From NCBI RefSeq assembly GCF_004379255.2, contig NC_056038.1:30926061-30990060 (forward strand): 64,000 nucleotides of DNA, read 5' to 3'. The notes beneath the pieces are model-generated. The model was not told where the DNA came from and made no database searches. It was given only the letters and a program-made list of their open reading frames with translations. Of this stretch, positions 47,022 through 59,701 are shown one piece after another. The stretch is from Salvia splendens (lineage: Eukaryota; Streptophyta; Magnoliopsida; Lamiales; Lamiaceae). Numbering within the stretch: the first letter of the stretch is position 1; every line of letters begins with the position of its first letter. The position numbers and the translations under genes were made by a program.

Positions 47022-49560
47022 TATTATTATTTTCAGAAATGTTTTGTTTCTCACTTTTCCTTAATTAGTGCAACTACTTTGGACATGACATATATTCCAT
47101 GGATGGATGTATTTATACTAAATTAGTGATGGGGACATTCTTTGAATTACCTGGATACAACAAACTAATAGAGTTGAATTACTGGTGGTGAACGTTTCGA
47201 ACGTTTCCAAATATCTAGTACGAAAATGGTAGCTTTTTATATTTCTTGCCCTCTATTTTCTAGGATTAACCTAAACAATTATAGACTACACTACCAAGAA
47301 ACATTGAATAGCGTAGCTCGTTGGAAAGGTTTCGAAACATGTAGGTCGTAGACGCAACTGATTAATTATGGAATCGATCTAAAATTAGTCGATGACAAGA
47401 CGCAACTGATTAATTATGCTAAATTTAGTCAACAACAAGACGCAACTGATCATGGAAATACTAGTATTTCTTAACAGTCCATGACATTGTAGTTTATATT
47501 TTTGGTTGATAGATAAAAAATGTAGTGACACAGAGACACCATTTGTGGGTCCATCGGTTGATTCATAGGCTTTTATACAAGGTTTTATAATTCTCGAGTC
47601 CAGTTTAGACATTAAAACCAATAGAGTATTGAACTGTTATGGCAAGAAAAATTCGTGTGCAAGTCCTTGAATTAATTTTTTATTTTTTATTTCTTATAAA
47701 TTATCCATATTCATTACTCTTTCCTTTCCTTGCAACAATCCAATAATCTTATTGTATATCATGCTTTGGGTTTAACGTTGTGTCTGTAATTGCGTTACCT
47801 CATTGCTTATGTTTGCAGTGGTCGAATACAGGATGAGTTTGAGTTTGTGTTTGTTAATGTGAACACCATTTACCGTAGTACTCCTCAAATTTTGTTTACA
47901 TATGTCTGCTCTGTGTGGTCCTTTATAGTAATAGTTCATGTCATTTTCGTCATTTTCAACGGGCGGTGCAGATAAGGGATTCCGGCCTTCACTCGGCCTA
48001 AAAGTAGCAACCGACCCCAATAGCCCAAGAACAAGGAGTACGGACGTCCAAAGCAGGCCGGCCTAGTACAAGGATTATTCCTTCAAATATGATGGAGTAA
48101 TATTTTATTTATATTTTCCTTCCTATTTTCATGCATATATACGTTATAGTTTTCGAAGCCCTAGCACCTACACTTGGATTTGTCCGTCGTAGTTGGCTTG
48201 AGTGCTCTAACCGATAGGAATTATATCCTATCAATCACACAAAAGATGAAATGAATAGTTAAATTAGGTGCATGTGAATGGTGCAGTTTTGGGCCCTATG
48301 GTTTCGTTTGAAGATTTGACAAGTTAATAACCGTTGTTCACTAGTTCTTGTGGTATTTATTTTTGTTGTATTGATATGGCTACCTTTATAAATGATGAAA
48401 AATTGAAAATGAGGTGTATTGAACTTCATGAATATATTTTCGATACCAGAATGTGGCATATAGTACTTTAGAATTTAAATTGATAAAACGTCTTCAATTA
48501 GTAGATATTGAAGTTTGAAAAGCCAGAATGTGACATACTAGTACTTTTAAGCCCTCCCCAATTCATTTCTTTATAGAATTTTCTACTCGTAATTTTTTCA
48601 AAAATTACGAATCGAAATACATATAGCCCTTCCCAAACTAATGTTGCTACAGAGAGTAAATAACTAGAAGTTGAATGTGAAAAATGGCTGAATTTAAACT
48701 TCGAAGAAGAGTAATAATGGCTACTCTCTTATTTAGGAAAGAAGAAGACGTATTTGGGGAAGAAGACTAACTAAAAGACAAAATATTAAATAATGCTAAT
48801 ATAATATTAGGGGAGCACTTCAAAAATAACTAATTATTAGATTACAACATCCTTCCATTTTATGCCATTAGATTTCTTCAAAAATAACTAATTATGGCTT
48901 AATAATTGCATAGTATTAATTTTTTCGCAACAATTGTATTGAAAATTAAGCACACAATTATTTAGATAATTATGCATCGTCGATAACATTGATATAGTTT
49001 ACACATATTAAGAAGGATAAAGGAGAAATTAAGCAACATAATAATCACCATCAAGAACCAGATGCAACACACCGTTTACAAGACACAATTTCGAAAACTA
49101 TACTCGGATAATCCCACAAATAATGCAAGAATAATACATAATTAAGCGGCAAAATAAGCAATCATCTGAAATCGCCAACAATGGATGCCAAATCCATACG
49201 GAATTAAGGTTCTGGCGATTTGGCCGACGAACAAATAAACCCTAAAATCCCCAGAACAAAAACACACAAATTGAATAAACCCTAAAATCTACATATTACT
49301 TATTGACAGCAACTAAAAATTTTAAAAACACGAACGACGAACAATAAAGGTTGGAATTTACCATTTCGTGATGTTTCTCCGGCATCGGCCTCTGGGGGTT
49401 CGAAATTGCTTGTTTGTAGCCCGCAGAGTAAATCAGATGTCGCTGGTTGGTTGTTATTCGAGTTCAGTTAGCAAAAACGCCGGGTTAATTCTTTTTTTTT
49501 TCTAGGGTATTTTTTTACATTCCATAAGTGTACTGTTTTTTTTTTTTAAAATTTCGGCTT
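47022..49560. other. Intergenic, mostly featureless
   Basis: No supported gene. A small repeat cluster at 47351-47455 has three copies of GACGCAACTGATTAATTATG-like sequence spaced 40-48 bp apart. The stretch 48460-48550 (GATAAAACGTCTTCAATTAG and neighbours) resembles 60450-60530, a further trace of the local duplication. Confidence 0.5.
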
Positions 49561-49567
49561 TCGCAGA

Positions 49568-49705
49568 GACGCATGACCCTCATGCGTCACTCGTTAATGA
49601 AACGCATGACCGTGATGCGTTTTAGGGTAAGACGTAAGACGCATGAGCATAATGCGTCTTTTAATTTTTTTTATTTTAATTGAAAGACGCATGAGGGACA
49701 TGCAT
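49568..49705. repeat. Diverged palindrome array, third locus
   Basis: Four palindromes of the same family, mostly GACGCATGA-nnn-TCATGCGTC variants, lie at about 49568, 49600, 49639 and 49686. No terminal inverted repeat pair was found here, so this may be a remnant of a related element. Confidence 0.75.
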
Positions 49706-49747
49706 CTTAGGGTAAAATACATGACACACATGCTTGTAAACATAAAT

Positions 49748-49820
49748 TGGCTCTGTAGCTTAGTGGTAAAAATTCTGTGTTGGGTCTCTGGAGACCTGGG
49801 TTCGAATCCCAGCGGCCACA
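49748..49820 (+). pseudogene. tRNA-derived pseudogene (tRNA-His-like)
   Basis: A-box TAGCTTAGTGG and B-box GGTTCGAATCC are intact, and the T-arm CTGGG-TTCGAAT-CCCAG pairs perfectly. The overall sequence resembles plant tRNA-His, but the anticodon loop reads TTGGGTC and the acceptor and anticodon stems pair poorly. Probably a pseudogene or SINE head rather than a working tRNA. Confidence 0.6.
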
Positions 49821-50470
49821 TACAATACTTTGTGGACCATATATATAGATATTAATATGCCAAAGTCTGTATGGGTAGTGTTAAACTCCTATTTTCCCCT
49901 TAGATTTAAGTTTCTACGCAATCTCGGTCGTTGGATTAGGAGGATGGACGTTCTAGATTATAATCTAATTTAACATCCCGCGTTTCATTATTTACCCAGT
50001 TTGATGCATCATGAGGGTGATTTAGTCATTTTGTGTACTCAAAAAATGTTGAAAACCTATTGACCAAAATTTAAGCGGGCTACTCCACTACTTTCCATCG
50101 ACTAAATACATCCTTCATCACCAATCGCAATTACTCAAAAATCTCGCTCCAGATTCTCTCTCACGAACGACGCCACAAATTCCTTCCAGTGCCAAAAACC
50201 CTAGCCGCCGCTGTTCAAAAGCGCGGCGTTTTCTCGGAGATTCACCGCTGGGTGCCTTGCTTTCCATAATCCCCTCACGGTTTGAACTAGATTTTGCTGG
50301 ACTACAACAGCAGGTAGGGTTTCGTCGTATATTGTTCGATTTTCAACAATCGTTTTCCAAATAACCGACCGAAATAAAACAACCACACCAAGATTCAATA
50401 GATTACCATCAAATCCGCGATTATTTGTTGTTAAATTCTGTAATTTTGTGATTGTTTACTGTTGCGCGCA
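49821..50470. other. Spacer before the FAR1-like region
   Basis: No coding frame supported. From about 50110 the sequence has leader-like composition (CCCTAGCCGCCGCTG), possibly a 5' UTR for the small exons at 50480 and 51030. Confidence 0.35.
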
Positions 50471-50479
50471 GATTTCATC

Positions 50480-52100
50480 ATGACTAAAAGAGGTAGACCT
50501 ACGAAATCGCAACAAACACAAGAAGGGGGTGAGTTTCTGTTTGCACGCTGCTCTGTTTTTCTGCTTCTCATATTTGTCAATTTGATCCTACATGATTTAG
50601 TCCTTTTTGTACATTATTTTCTTGATTATGTGCATTAATTTATCTGATGTTTCATTTGTTTGTATGTCAGTGGTCATTAGTGTCAGCATATATGCTATAT
50701 TAGTGTTTCATTACTCTTATAGATCAAAATATCATGAACTGAACCTTTTAAAAGTACAGGTAATATGTGTGGGTGTGCATTGTTTGTTAAAAGATAAGCA
50801 TTGTGTATAGTGGATACTGATGTGTATTTGTCATTAATGAAATTAGTTTGTTGGTTAAGAGTATATCTTGTATGATTCATCATGGTTAGGTTATAATTGC
50901 ATTATTTGCTTTAGCTATTTCATTATTTGGAATGTTAATTTGTTACCTATATTGATATCTTGTATGATTCATCATGGTTGTGTTACTGGGTGAGCATTCT
51001 GATTTTTTGGTTCGTCTCCCAGATTTATCATGACGAAAAGAGGACGTCCTTCAACTTCACAACCATCCCAGTCTGAAGGTGAGCATTCTATTTCATTTGC
51101 ATGTCCAATTCCTGGAATAATTGTCTGCTTCTGTACATGAAGTACTGGGTGAATGCAATATTCATGGCCGCATTATTTAACTGAATCTGTACATTATTTA
51201 CCTATTTGTATGCATTAATTATCATGTTTTAGGCATTATAGACCTGCTGTTGTACATGGGTCAATGAGTGAATGCAGTAGTTGTATGTTCATTAATTGAT
51301 TGAATCTGTACATTATGTAGCTATTTCTATGCATTATTTATCATGATTTAGCCATTATGTGACTTGTGTTGTACACGGGTCAAAGAGTGAATGCAATATT
51401 TGTATGTTCATTACTTAATCGAATCTGTATATTATGTAGCTATTTCTATGCATTATTTATCCTGTTTTATGCATCATTTGACTGCTGTTGTACATGAGTC
51501 TAAGAGTGAATGCAATATTTAAATGTTCATTATTTGAGTGATTCTGTACATTATTTGGCTATTTGAATGCATTATTTATCCTGTTTTATGCATCATGTGA
51601 CTGCTGTTGTACATGAGTCAAAGAGTGAATGGAATATTTGAATGTTCATTACTTGACCGGATCTGTACATTATTTAGTTATTTTAGTGCATTATTTATCA
51701 TGGTTTATGCTTTATGTGACTGCTGTTAGACATGGGACAATGGGTGATTGCAATATTCTTGGTGCATTTTTTGATTTATTCTGAACATTATTTGATTATT
51801 AAAATGCATTATTTTGATGCTTCTGTACAAGGGTGTATAAGTGAATGCAGTATAACTGTCCACATTATTTTATTCAGTCTGTACATTATGTAACTAATTG
51901 TATGTTATTATTTTGTATGTTGTACAACATCAAAGCAGCTAAGATTGGACATCGACGAGGCTGTCGATGATATACTGCCAGTAGGAATTGCCCAAAAATT
52001 TCAGGAGCGATTATCAGAGGCCGGGACTAGTACAGCTTCGGAAGAGACGGAGGATAGGAAACCAAGGGGTAGGAACGTCAACCATCTGTATTGTCGATGA
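50480..52100 (+). pseudogene. Remnant exons of a transposon gene starting MTKRGRP
   Basis: Two similar short exons follow an AG and end at GTGAGT/GTGAGC donors: 50480-50529 (MTKRGRPTKSQQTQEG) and 51031-51079 (MTKRGRPSTSQPSQSE). A third exon-like stretch at about 51942-52100 encodes LDIDEAVDDILPVGIAQKF and ends in TGA. The duplicated first exon and the tandem repeats between them suggest a rearranged FAR1/Mutator-type gene. I cannot name it, and function is unlikely. Confidence 0.35.
51129..51925. repeat. 119-bp tandem repeats, block 1
   Basis: About seven diverged units of 119-120 bp. The phrase CTGTACATTATTTAGCTATT recurs near 51185, 51304, 51423, 51543, 51662 and 51780. Units also contain GTGAATGCAATATT and TGACTGCTGTTGTACATG. 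Confidence 0.85.
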
Positions 52101-52167
52101 ACCCCAACAGAGTTTCTGAATTGTATTAAGAGTTTAACTCCACGGCAGAAGGAAGTCGTCACGGAAC

Positions 52168-52560
52168 TTGTACATGAGTCTAAGAGTGAATGCAATATTT
52201 GTACATTATTTAGCTATTTCTATGCATTATATATCATGTTTTATGCATCATTAGACTGCTACTGTACATGAGTCCAAGAATGAATGCAATATTTGTATGT
52301 TCATTACTTGAGTTATTCTGTACATTATTTGGCTATTTGAATGCATTATTTATCCTGTTTTATGCATCACGTGGTTGCTGTTGTACATGGGTCAAAGAGT
52401 GAATGGAATATTTGTATGTTCATTACTTGGCCGTATCTGTACATTATTTAGCTAATATAGTGCATTATTTATCATGATTTATGTTTTATGTGACTGCTGT
52501 TGGACATGGGACAATGGGTGATTGCAATATTCATGTGTGCATTTTTTGGATTTATTCTGC
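52168..52560. repeat. 119-bp tandem repeats, block 2
   Basis: Three further units of the same family, after the exon-like interruption at 51942-52100. A fourth partial block lies at 56245-56520. Confidence 0.8.
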
Positions 52561-52561
52561 A

Positions 52562-52700
52562 CCTTCCTCATCCCTTGTTTGCGCGTATCAAAATCAACAG
52601 CGCGAGCATATACATCGTATAACTCGAATGCGAAATCTAATGATTGGAACTTCTGACCAACGACGGGCTTCGATTCCGGAGAACATTCAGGCACAACCAT
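52562..52700 (-). pseudogene. FAR1-type DNA-binding domain fragment
   Basis: The minus strand from 52700 encodes MVVPECSPESKPVVGQKF then FAFELYDVYARAVDFDTRKQ, the start of the FAR1 (Mutator-derived WRKY-GCM1-type) zinc-binding domain. It ends at a possible donor at 52562. It lies on the strand opposite to the MTKRGRP exons. No transposase core follows, so it is a fragment. Confidence 0.7.
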
Positions 52701-52849
52701 AACTGTATACAAACACAAATAAAAAAATGTTTTGGATACTAAGACATTATAAGATATAAAACGTTCATTACAGAGGCATAAAATAACCATTACAATGCCA
52801 AATGTGTACATTACGTGAATTAGGTATTTGGCTATTGTTTTGTTACATA

Positions 52850-53594
52850 ATACATAATACACACTATACCCTAGGATAGCTAAACCCTAAAGGAATGACT
52901 CATAGTCGCGGTCCTTCGTAGAGGTTGTGTTTCTCAAACTATACTACACCCCTAGCCCCCAGAATTGGGCAACCCGAGGGGAATGAATGAACCCTAAACC
53001 CCACATAATCACAATCTGGCAAACATGTTTAAACCATACTACACCCTAGCCCCAAGGATTTCTAAACCCTTGGGGAATGATTGAAACTAAACCCAAAAAT
53101 CAAACCGTTCCAATCCTGACATATTCATGAAATTGTATAACACAAACAAACAAACCGGCTCAGAAAACCTTTACATTGCAGTTCACATATCGTTCATTAT
53201 ATAGTCAATACCATCCATTATCTATTAACATTTGGTGCATTATTTGTATCGGTTTAAACTACTACCCTAGCCCCTGGGCTTGTTAAACCCTTAGGGAAAA
53301 CAGGAAATGTGCGCCAAACATCGAAACACGGCACAACTTAAATTAAACGGGGCAGGATAAATGTTCATTACATATCACAAATAATGCATTACAGAAACTA
53401 AAAATACGCATTATACTACACAATATGTACATTATGTATATCTGTTTTAAAAAATGCCTACTCGCTATGCATGTGCAACCCCAGACGAATTACTGTAGCT
53501 CGTGTATTTGGACAACGTTTGTTAGACTTAGAACATACTACACCCTAGCCCCTAGGCTTGTTAAACCCTTAGGGAAAACAAAAAACGTGAACCA
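52850..53594. repeat. Diverged 278-bp-type repeat units
   Basis: The phrase CTACACCCTAGCCCC...TAAACCCTTAGGG recurs near 52930, 53035, 53258 and 53540 with variable spacing. This is the older part of the array that continues at 55033. Confidence 0.75.
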
Positions 53595-55032
53595 TGTTAG
53601 GATTGGTATACTGAAAAACATATTTCGAGCATGTTGCATGGATAGAATTGCTTGTATACAATAAATTCTACAATTCACTTTTATCCCAAGGTGAGAAGAA
53701 ATAATTTTATCGCATTGGTGTTTGCTTATGCATTTATAAGATGTTTCTCAAACATTTAAATGTATAAGAAGCAAATAAGTCTAATTCTTCTGCATAGTAG
53801 ACTGGTCGTGAACGACGTTCACAGAAGGTGACTCAGTCGGTCCTTTGTAGAAGAGAAATAGAATTTCACAACCTAGATAGGCTTTGGCTACCTATCGTGA
53901 AAGGTTGCAGTGTCAGTCTGCATGTTTCCTTACCTTAGGAAATAAACGACACTGGTGTGGTATAGCACTGAAGGATCTAACAGTTGAGATAAGTCTTTCT
54001 TGCTATTTACTGAAAGACGAGGTCTCAGTGATTGTTATTTCTTAATCATTGTTGACATAACATTGAGCATACGATATTGATTATGCACTACTTTGATTAT
54101 CAAATGGTGCGGATTTTTCGCAATCCAAGAATCCTGGTATCTTGGGTAGTGGTGATCAATGTCTAGAGGTGCTAGTATTGTTATTGCAATGAATCGTGTG
54201 CTGGGTGAGTCCAGTTTGATAATATCCTCAAGAGGTGTTCGAAAAAGGTTTTATTATTCAGAAACCCGGCCGGCTGGAATTTATTCCAGAATAATAAATA
54301 AAGATTTTGAACTAGACAACTCTTGGAAAAATATATTAATTAATTAAAGTCAAATAGCAGACTTAAATTAATTAATGGATATTTATATCTTAAACACGGG
54401 AAATAATAAATTAAAGAGGTAAAGCCCGGATTACTCGTAATTTGGAATTGGACGGGCAGTCAATATTATTATTCTATAGTGGATGATAATAATATTCTAT
54501 TGGACTTGTATTAAATTGGGGCTCAATTTAATTAGTAAAAGTCCAACAGGTTTGGCCCAAGTCCAACCTCCATGGATCCCTAATCTGGCCCATCATAACT
54601 CTATATAAAGGAGACTAAATAGAAGACAAAAGGTGGTGATTTTACTCTTAATTTTCGTGCTCCCCAGTGGGAGTGGACGAAAAATCGGTTTTTGAGAAAA
54701 CTGATATTCTGTCTTCTTTCTAGTCAAGCCTTTTTCGATTATGACAAGCTTTGCCCACCCAAAGGTCATTATCTGAGTTCGGGATACAGATTAGAAGATT
54801 CGTGGTTGAGTACGAAGAACATCACGTGGAGAAGGCGCAAGCAATCGTCGATTCTTTGGAGAATCAGATCGGTAATCCTAAACCGTAGAATATCATGAAT
54901 TATGATTTTAATTCCTTAAGCATGATTTTTGTGCGTTCTTGTATGCAATTCAATGTTTTACATGTGAATCAATTAATCCCATAATCGGTCAAATAGATCC
55001 ATATATATGATTTATTTGTGAATGCATGTCTT
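53595..55032 (+). mobile_element. Probable solo LTR inside the 278-bp array
   Basis: The sequence interrupts a repeat unit. It starts TGTTAGGATTGGTATACTG, has promoter-like CTCTATATAAAGGAG near 54600 and ends near GCATGTCTTCCGC, as long copia LTRs do. No internal coding region is present, and the same strand is assumed from the TATA box. Target duplication was not found, and the flanks lie at different positions of the 278-bp unit, so recombination has altered one side. Confidence 0.5.
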
Positions 55033-56240
55033 CCGCTATGCATGTGCAACCCCAGACGAATTACTGTAGCTCGTGTATTTGGACAACGTTTGTTAGACTT
55101 AGAACATACTACACCCTAGCCCCTAGGCTTGTTAAACCCTTAGGGAAAACAAGAAACGTGAACCAAACATCGAAACACGACACAACTTAAATTAAACGGA
55201 GCAGGATAAATGTTCATTACATATCACAAATAATGCATTACAGAAACTAAAACTACGCATTATACTACACAATATGTACATTATGTATATCTGTTTTTAA
55301 AAATGCCTACTCGCTATGCATGTGCAACCCCAGGCGAATTACTGTAGCTCGTGTATTTGGACAACGTTTGTTAGACTTAGAACATACTACACCCTAGCCC
55401 CTAGGCTTGTTAAACCCTTAGGGAAAACAAGAAACGTGAACCAAACATCGAAACACGGCACAACTTAAATTAAACGGGTCAGTATAAATGTTCATTACAT
55501 ATCACAAATAATGCATTACAGAAACTAAAACTACGCATTATACTACACAATATGTACATTATGTATATCTGTTTTTAAAAATGCCTACTCGCTATGCATG
55601 TGCAACCCCAGGCGAATTACTGTAGCTCGTGTATTTGGACAACGTTTGTTAGACTTAGAACATACTACACCCTAGCCCCTAGGCTTGTTAAACCCTTAGG
55701 GAAAACAAGAAACGTGAACCAAACATCGAAACACGGCACAACTTAAATTAAACGGAGCAGGATAAATGTTCATTACATATCACAAATAATGCATTACAGA
55801 AACTAAAACTACGCATTATACTACACAATATGTACATTATGTATATCTGTTTTTAAAAATGCCTACTCGCTATGCATGTGCAACCCCAGGCGAATTACTG
55901 TAGCTTGTGTATTTGGACAACGTTTGTTTGACATAGAACATACTACACCCTAGCCCCTAGGCTTGTTAAACCCTTAGGGAAAACAAGAAACGTGAACCAA
56001 ATATCGAAACACGGAACAACTTAAATTAAACGGGTCAGTATAAATGTTCATTACATATCACAAATAATGCATTACAGAAACTAAACTGCGCATTATACTA
56101 TATAATATGTACATTATGTAAATCAGTAAAAAAAAACCTACGCACTATGAATGTGCAATCCCAGATGAATTACTGCAGCTCGTGTATTTGGACAACGTTA
56201 TTTAGACTTAGAACATAAATGTGTGCATTATTTTAACTTA
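55033..56240. repeat. 278-bp tandem repeat array
   Basis: Units beginning CGCTATGCATGTGCAACCCC start at 55033, 55312, 55590 and 55868, with a diverged one at 56141. The first four are nearly identical, so this part expanded recently. Units include ATGTTCATTACATATCAC and CAATATGTACATTATG, linking them in style to the 119-bp family. Confidence 0.9.
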
Positions 56241-57700
56241 TGTAGTCATTATTTGTATTTTGGTGGTCATTGTTGTAAACATTAATGCAATATTCGTGTG
56301 TTCATTATTGTAATGGTTCCGCACATTATATGAATATTTATATGCATAAGCATATCCTGGTGTATGCATCATGTAACTGGTGGTTTTTATTGTTGAAAAG
56401 TACATGGAATATGTTGATGTGCATTACTTGGTTTAATCTCTTCATTATTTGTTTGTACATTACCTTGTATAATCTGTGCATTATATGCCTATGTTTAATG
56501 CATTATTTTGCTGATCTACACAGATTATGTAATGCGACTGAGAACAGACGCACACCAACATGAAAAACGATCTCGAAGCTCTACACTGATTATGTATTAC
56601 GACTGATATTCAATTACAAAATGAAATCGTCGAAACCACTAAACATGAGCGAGAAGCGGGTGAATAACCTTCTTCCATTGATTATCGACCAATCGTGCAC
56701 AATCTACAATTGTCTGCGTTTGATTCACAAAGCACCGGCGTGCACAATCTACGATCTATAATCGTGAACTGCCAATTTCTCGAACTGAAATTATCAAAAT
56801 TAAAAGCGGCGTGCTGGAGAAAGAAATCAGCGAGAAATTGGGAAGAAATCATTTGTTGAAACTGCATACAGCCTAAAAGGAGTAATTCATGGACAATTCC
56901 GTAACTAACAAATTTGGTTAATCCCTATTTCACCCCCAAGCGTTGAAAATTAAATTTTTTTGATAATTTCAGTTTAAAATTTAAGCCATTAGATGCATTG
57001 AAATCCATGGATGAGATTAAAAAGGAGAAAGGATATATAAGGTGAAAAGGATTTGAATACAATCCAAGTCTGTATAGTAGCAAATCTACTTCTAATTTCA
57101 AGTTCAAGAAATGTGAATTTAAGTCATATACAGGGGTATCTAAAATAAACATAGCTTTTAGAATAAAAATTAAGAATTATTTATATGTAGTTCTTAGATA
57201 GTGAAGATCTATAATGAATTCATCACCTTATTGCATGTATAAATTTGCTGGAAATTATAAGCATTTTATGGAAATCGAATCTAGGACCAGGAATTCATTG
57301 AAAAAGGCAATAAATCCACCGAATATCACTAGTAGTAATCTTTAATGAAAATGGGTTAAAGTTTATCATAAGATCTAATTTGCTACCTGAAAAAAATCAC
57401 GTCGTTCGAACATTTTTTGTGTAAATCAATTTTTAAAAGGTGTAAAACATGCTAGTATTTAAAAATATAGCTAAAAAGTCATGTCACATTCGCCCATTCT
57501 GTCACATTTCCGTAGTGAGAAGACGTTTTGGGATGAATTGGAGAGGGAGTTGAAAGATTGAAAATGAATTCAAGGTGAGAAGTGAGACGGTGTATGGACT
57601 TCAATTTGAGCTTGCTATTTAAATTAGGTGCGCTGGTTTTAATTGATGGCCCATTGGTGTTTATTGGTGACCCAATCCGGATTTGACCCAATATTTAAAT
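56241..57700. other. Repeat tail and AT-rich intergenic DNA
   Basis: A last block of 119-bp-like units runs to about 56520. After that no gene is supported. CGATCTCGAAGC-type sequence at 56565-56830 may be the end of the FAR1-like element. Confidence 0.4.
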
Positions 57701-57723
57701 GGACGCTCCGATGGCTGCCACGT

Positions 57724-58560
57724 ATGCCACCTCACGCGGATCATGACGATGAGCCATTGGATCTAGGGTGTGTTTGTTTGCTCAATTATACACTCCCTGC
57801 GCCTCCTTGACTCCTCAGTCTATTCACTTGCATCTCTCTCTACATGCTTTTTCTCCGACTTCTCTCTAGAACATTCTCTCTCTCTGAAATGGCTTCCGAT
57901 CTTTCTTCTCCGGTGACTCCTTCTCTGTTTTAGTGAGAATCGAGTGTGCATCTCTCAACTCCTGGGTTGATTAGGAGATCTCTTTGGTTTCGAACGGTTG
58001 AGTTCGATTCTGGCTGTTTGGTGGAAGATCTTCAGTTGATTTCTTAGATCCATGGGATTTGTGTGTTCTTGAAGCCTTGTGGCTGTGGTGTGAGTCATTT
58101 GATGTGTGAGGTGGCTACTGTGTTGTAGTAATCGGAAACCCTAGGTTTTGGGGTTCGATTGTTTCACTGTGCTCCCTTGTGATTTGTTGGAGAAGACTGA
58201 GGAGGTCCTTGGCCCTGTGCAGTCGTGTGTGCGACCTGAGCCATATTCTAAATCTTCTGTCCTATTTTGTTCTTGTCTTTCATTTGCAGTTTAGATCCGC
58301 AAGGATCTTGGATATTGTGTTACTAACTTGTGTATTCAGTGTGCAGGAGATTCACAGTGTATAGCTCGAGATATTCGATCGGTTCCAGGTCCTATATAGG
58401 CTAGGGTTTACTGTAATCTTGTACTCGTAGCATACGATTCTAGTTGTAACAAATATCTTGTAATTGGCTTGTTCTTTACTGAGATTAGCCATCTCGGTGT
58501 TGATTCAATAATAAAAAGAGGTCCAAGTAATTAGTTAACCTGAGTGATCTGATCCCTACA
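57724..58560 (+). other. Transcript-like region without a long frame
   Basis: The pyrimidine-rich leader, a 14-codon frame MASDLSSPVTPSLF at 57889 and GT-rich, T-rich sequence ending in AATAATAAAAAG near 58505 look like an untranslated transcript or the leader of a retroelement. No coding domain was found. Confidence 0.25.
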
Positions 58561-58772
58561 TGTAGGATGTTATATCTGTAAGTGATCCCCTGTAATATTA
58601 TGTGTATAGAGATTTGTTCCACTCTTGTTTTCACGGAGTATATATATTTGGCCAGACTAGGGGTGGGTCGGTACGGTATACCATACCGACCGTGCCATAC
58701 CGCATACCATACCGGAAATTACGATATGTCAAAATTCCATACCGATACCATACCGAATTTCCGGTATACCGT

Positions 58773-58814
<42 letters not shown>

Positions 58815-58817
<3 letters not shown>

Positions 58818-59581
58818 TTCCATTATTCACAAATCCACTCTTAAAGACCGAACCGCCGAACCATACCAAATTAGGGTTTTTAGATCTAGTTTTTTATGGA
58901 TGAGAGACACAAATTTATCAATTATTTTCGCCTTCATCACGAGCCTGTTTTAATTCATCCAAAGGTAAATAAGTCATACTAACATGTTACGAAGATTTAA
59001 CTTCATTGCAGTAGGTTTTTACTTCATTCCAGTAGGTTTTTACTTCATTCCAGTAGGATTATTTCTTCATTCAAGTACGTAAATGCGGTTTCGCCGTCGC
59101 GTGCCGTTCTTTCTCTCTACAATATGTATCACCACCGCCACAACGCCGATATGGTGTAATAAACACATGGAATGATGTAATAAATTATTGGAATGAAGTA
59201 TATGTAGAAGCATTTGAAGTCATACTGGAATGAAGTAAAAACCTTATCCAATGAAGTAATAACGTTTCTGAATGAAGTAATAAACGCACTTAAATAAATT
59301 GCATTTTTTAATGTAAATAAAGTAAAACCTCATGTCAATGAATTCAAATGAAACCTATGTTGAATCATTTCAAAACCTAATGGAAAAAAGTAAAAACATG
59401 TTGTAGTTTCAAGGTATTACGTACGGAATGAAGTAATAAACCTATACAATGAAAGTAAAATGAGCTTGTAATGAAGACCGGAAAATTTACACAGCAGCAC
59501 ATCTCATAAAAAAAACTAGATCTAATGGCCCAGATTTAGTCTCTAGTTCGGTCTTTAAAATTGGTTCGACATTGATCACAA

Positions 59582-59584
<3 letters not shown>
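58815..59584. mobile_element. Inverted-repeat element nested in the hAT and TA/GA microsatellite
   Basis: The ends are GAGTTCC and its near complement AACTC. Inner inverted matches are TTAAAGACCGAAC against GTTCGGTCTTTAA, and TAGATCTAGTTTTTTATG against ATAAAAAAAACTAGATCTA. TTCATTCCAGTAGG repeats on the left (58990-59075) mirror GGAATGAAGTAA repeats on the right (59160-59470). Family uncertain, Mutator-like at best. It lies in a simple repeat, so target duplication cannot be judged. Confidence 0.55.

Positions 59585-59640
<56 letters not shown>
59585..59640. repeat. TA dinucleotide microsatellite
   Basis: A long uninterrupted TA run of about 27 units, with further AT runs at 59671-59698 and 58756-58798. 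Length is likely unstable or approximate. Confidence 0.9.
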
Positions 59641-59641
<1 letters not shown>

Positions 59642-59667
59642 CATTTAATTTTTTTAAAATTTTATTT

Positions 59668-59701
<34 letters not shown>

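Noticed and set aside
49594..49821. Minus-strand frame beginning MWPLGFEPRSPETQ
   Set aside because: It is the antisense translation of the tRNA-like block at 49748-49820, a well-known source of false proteins.
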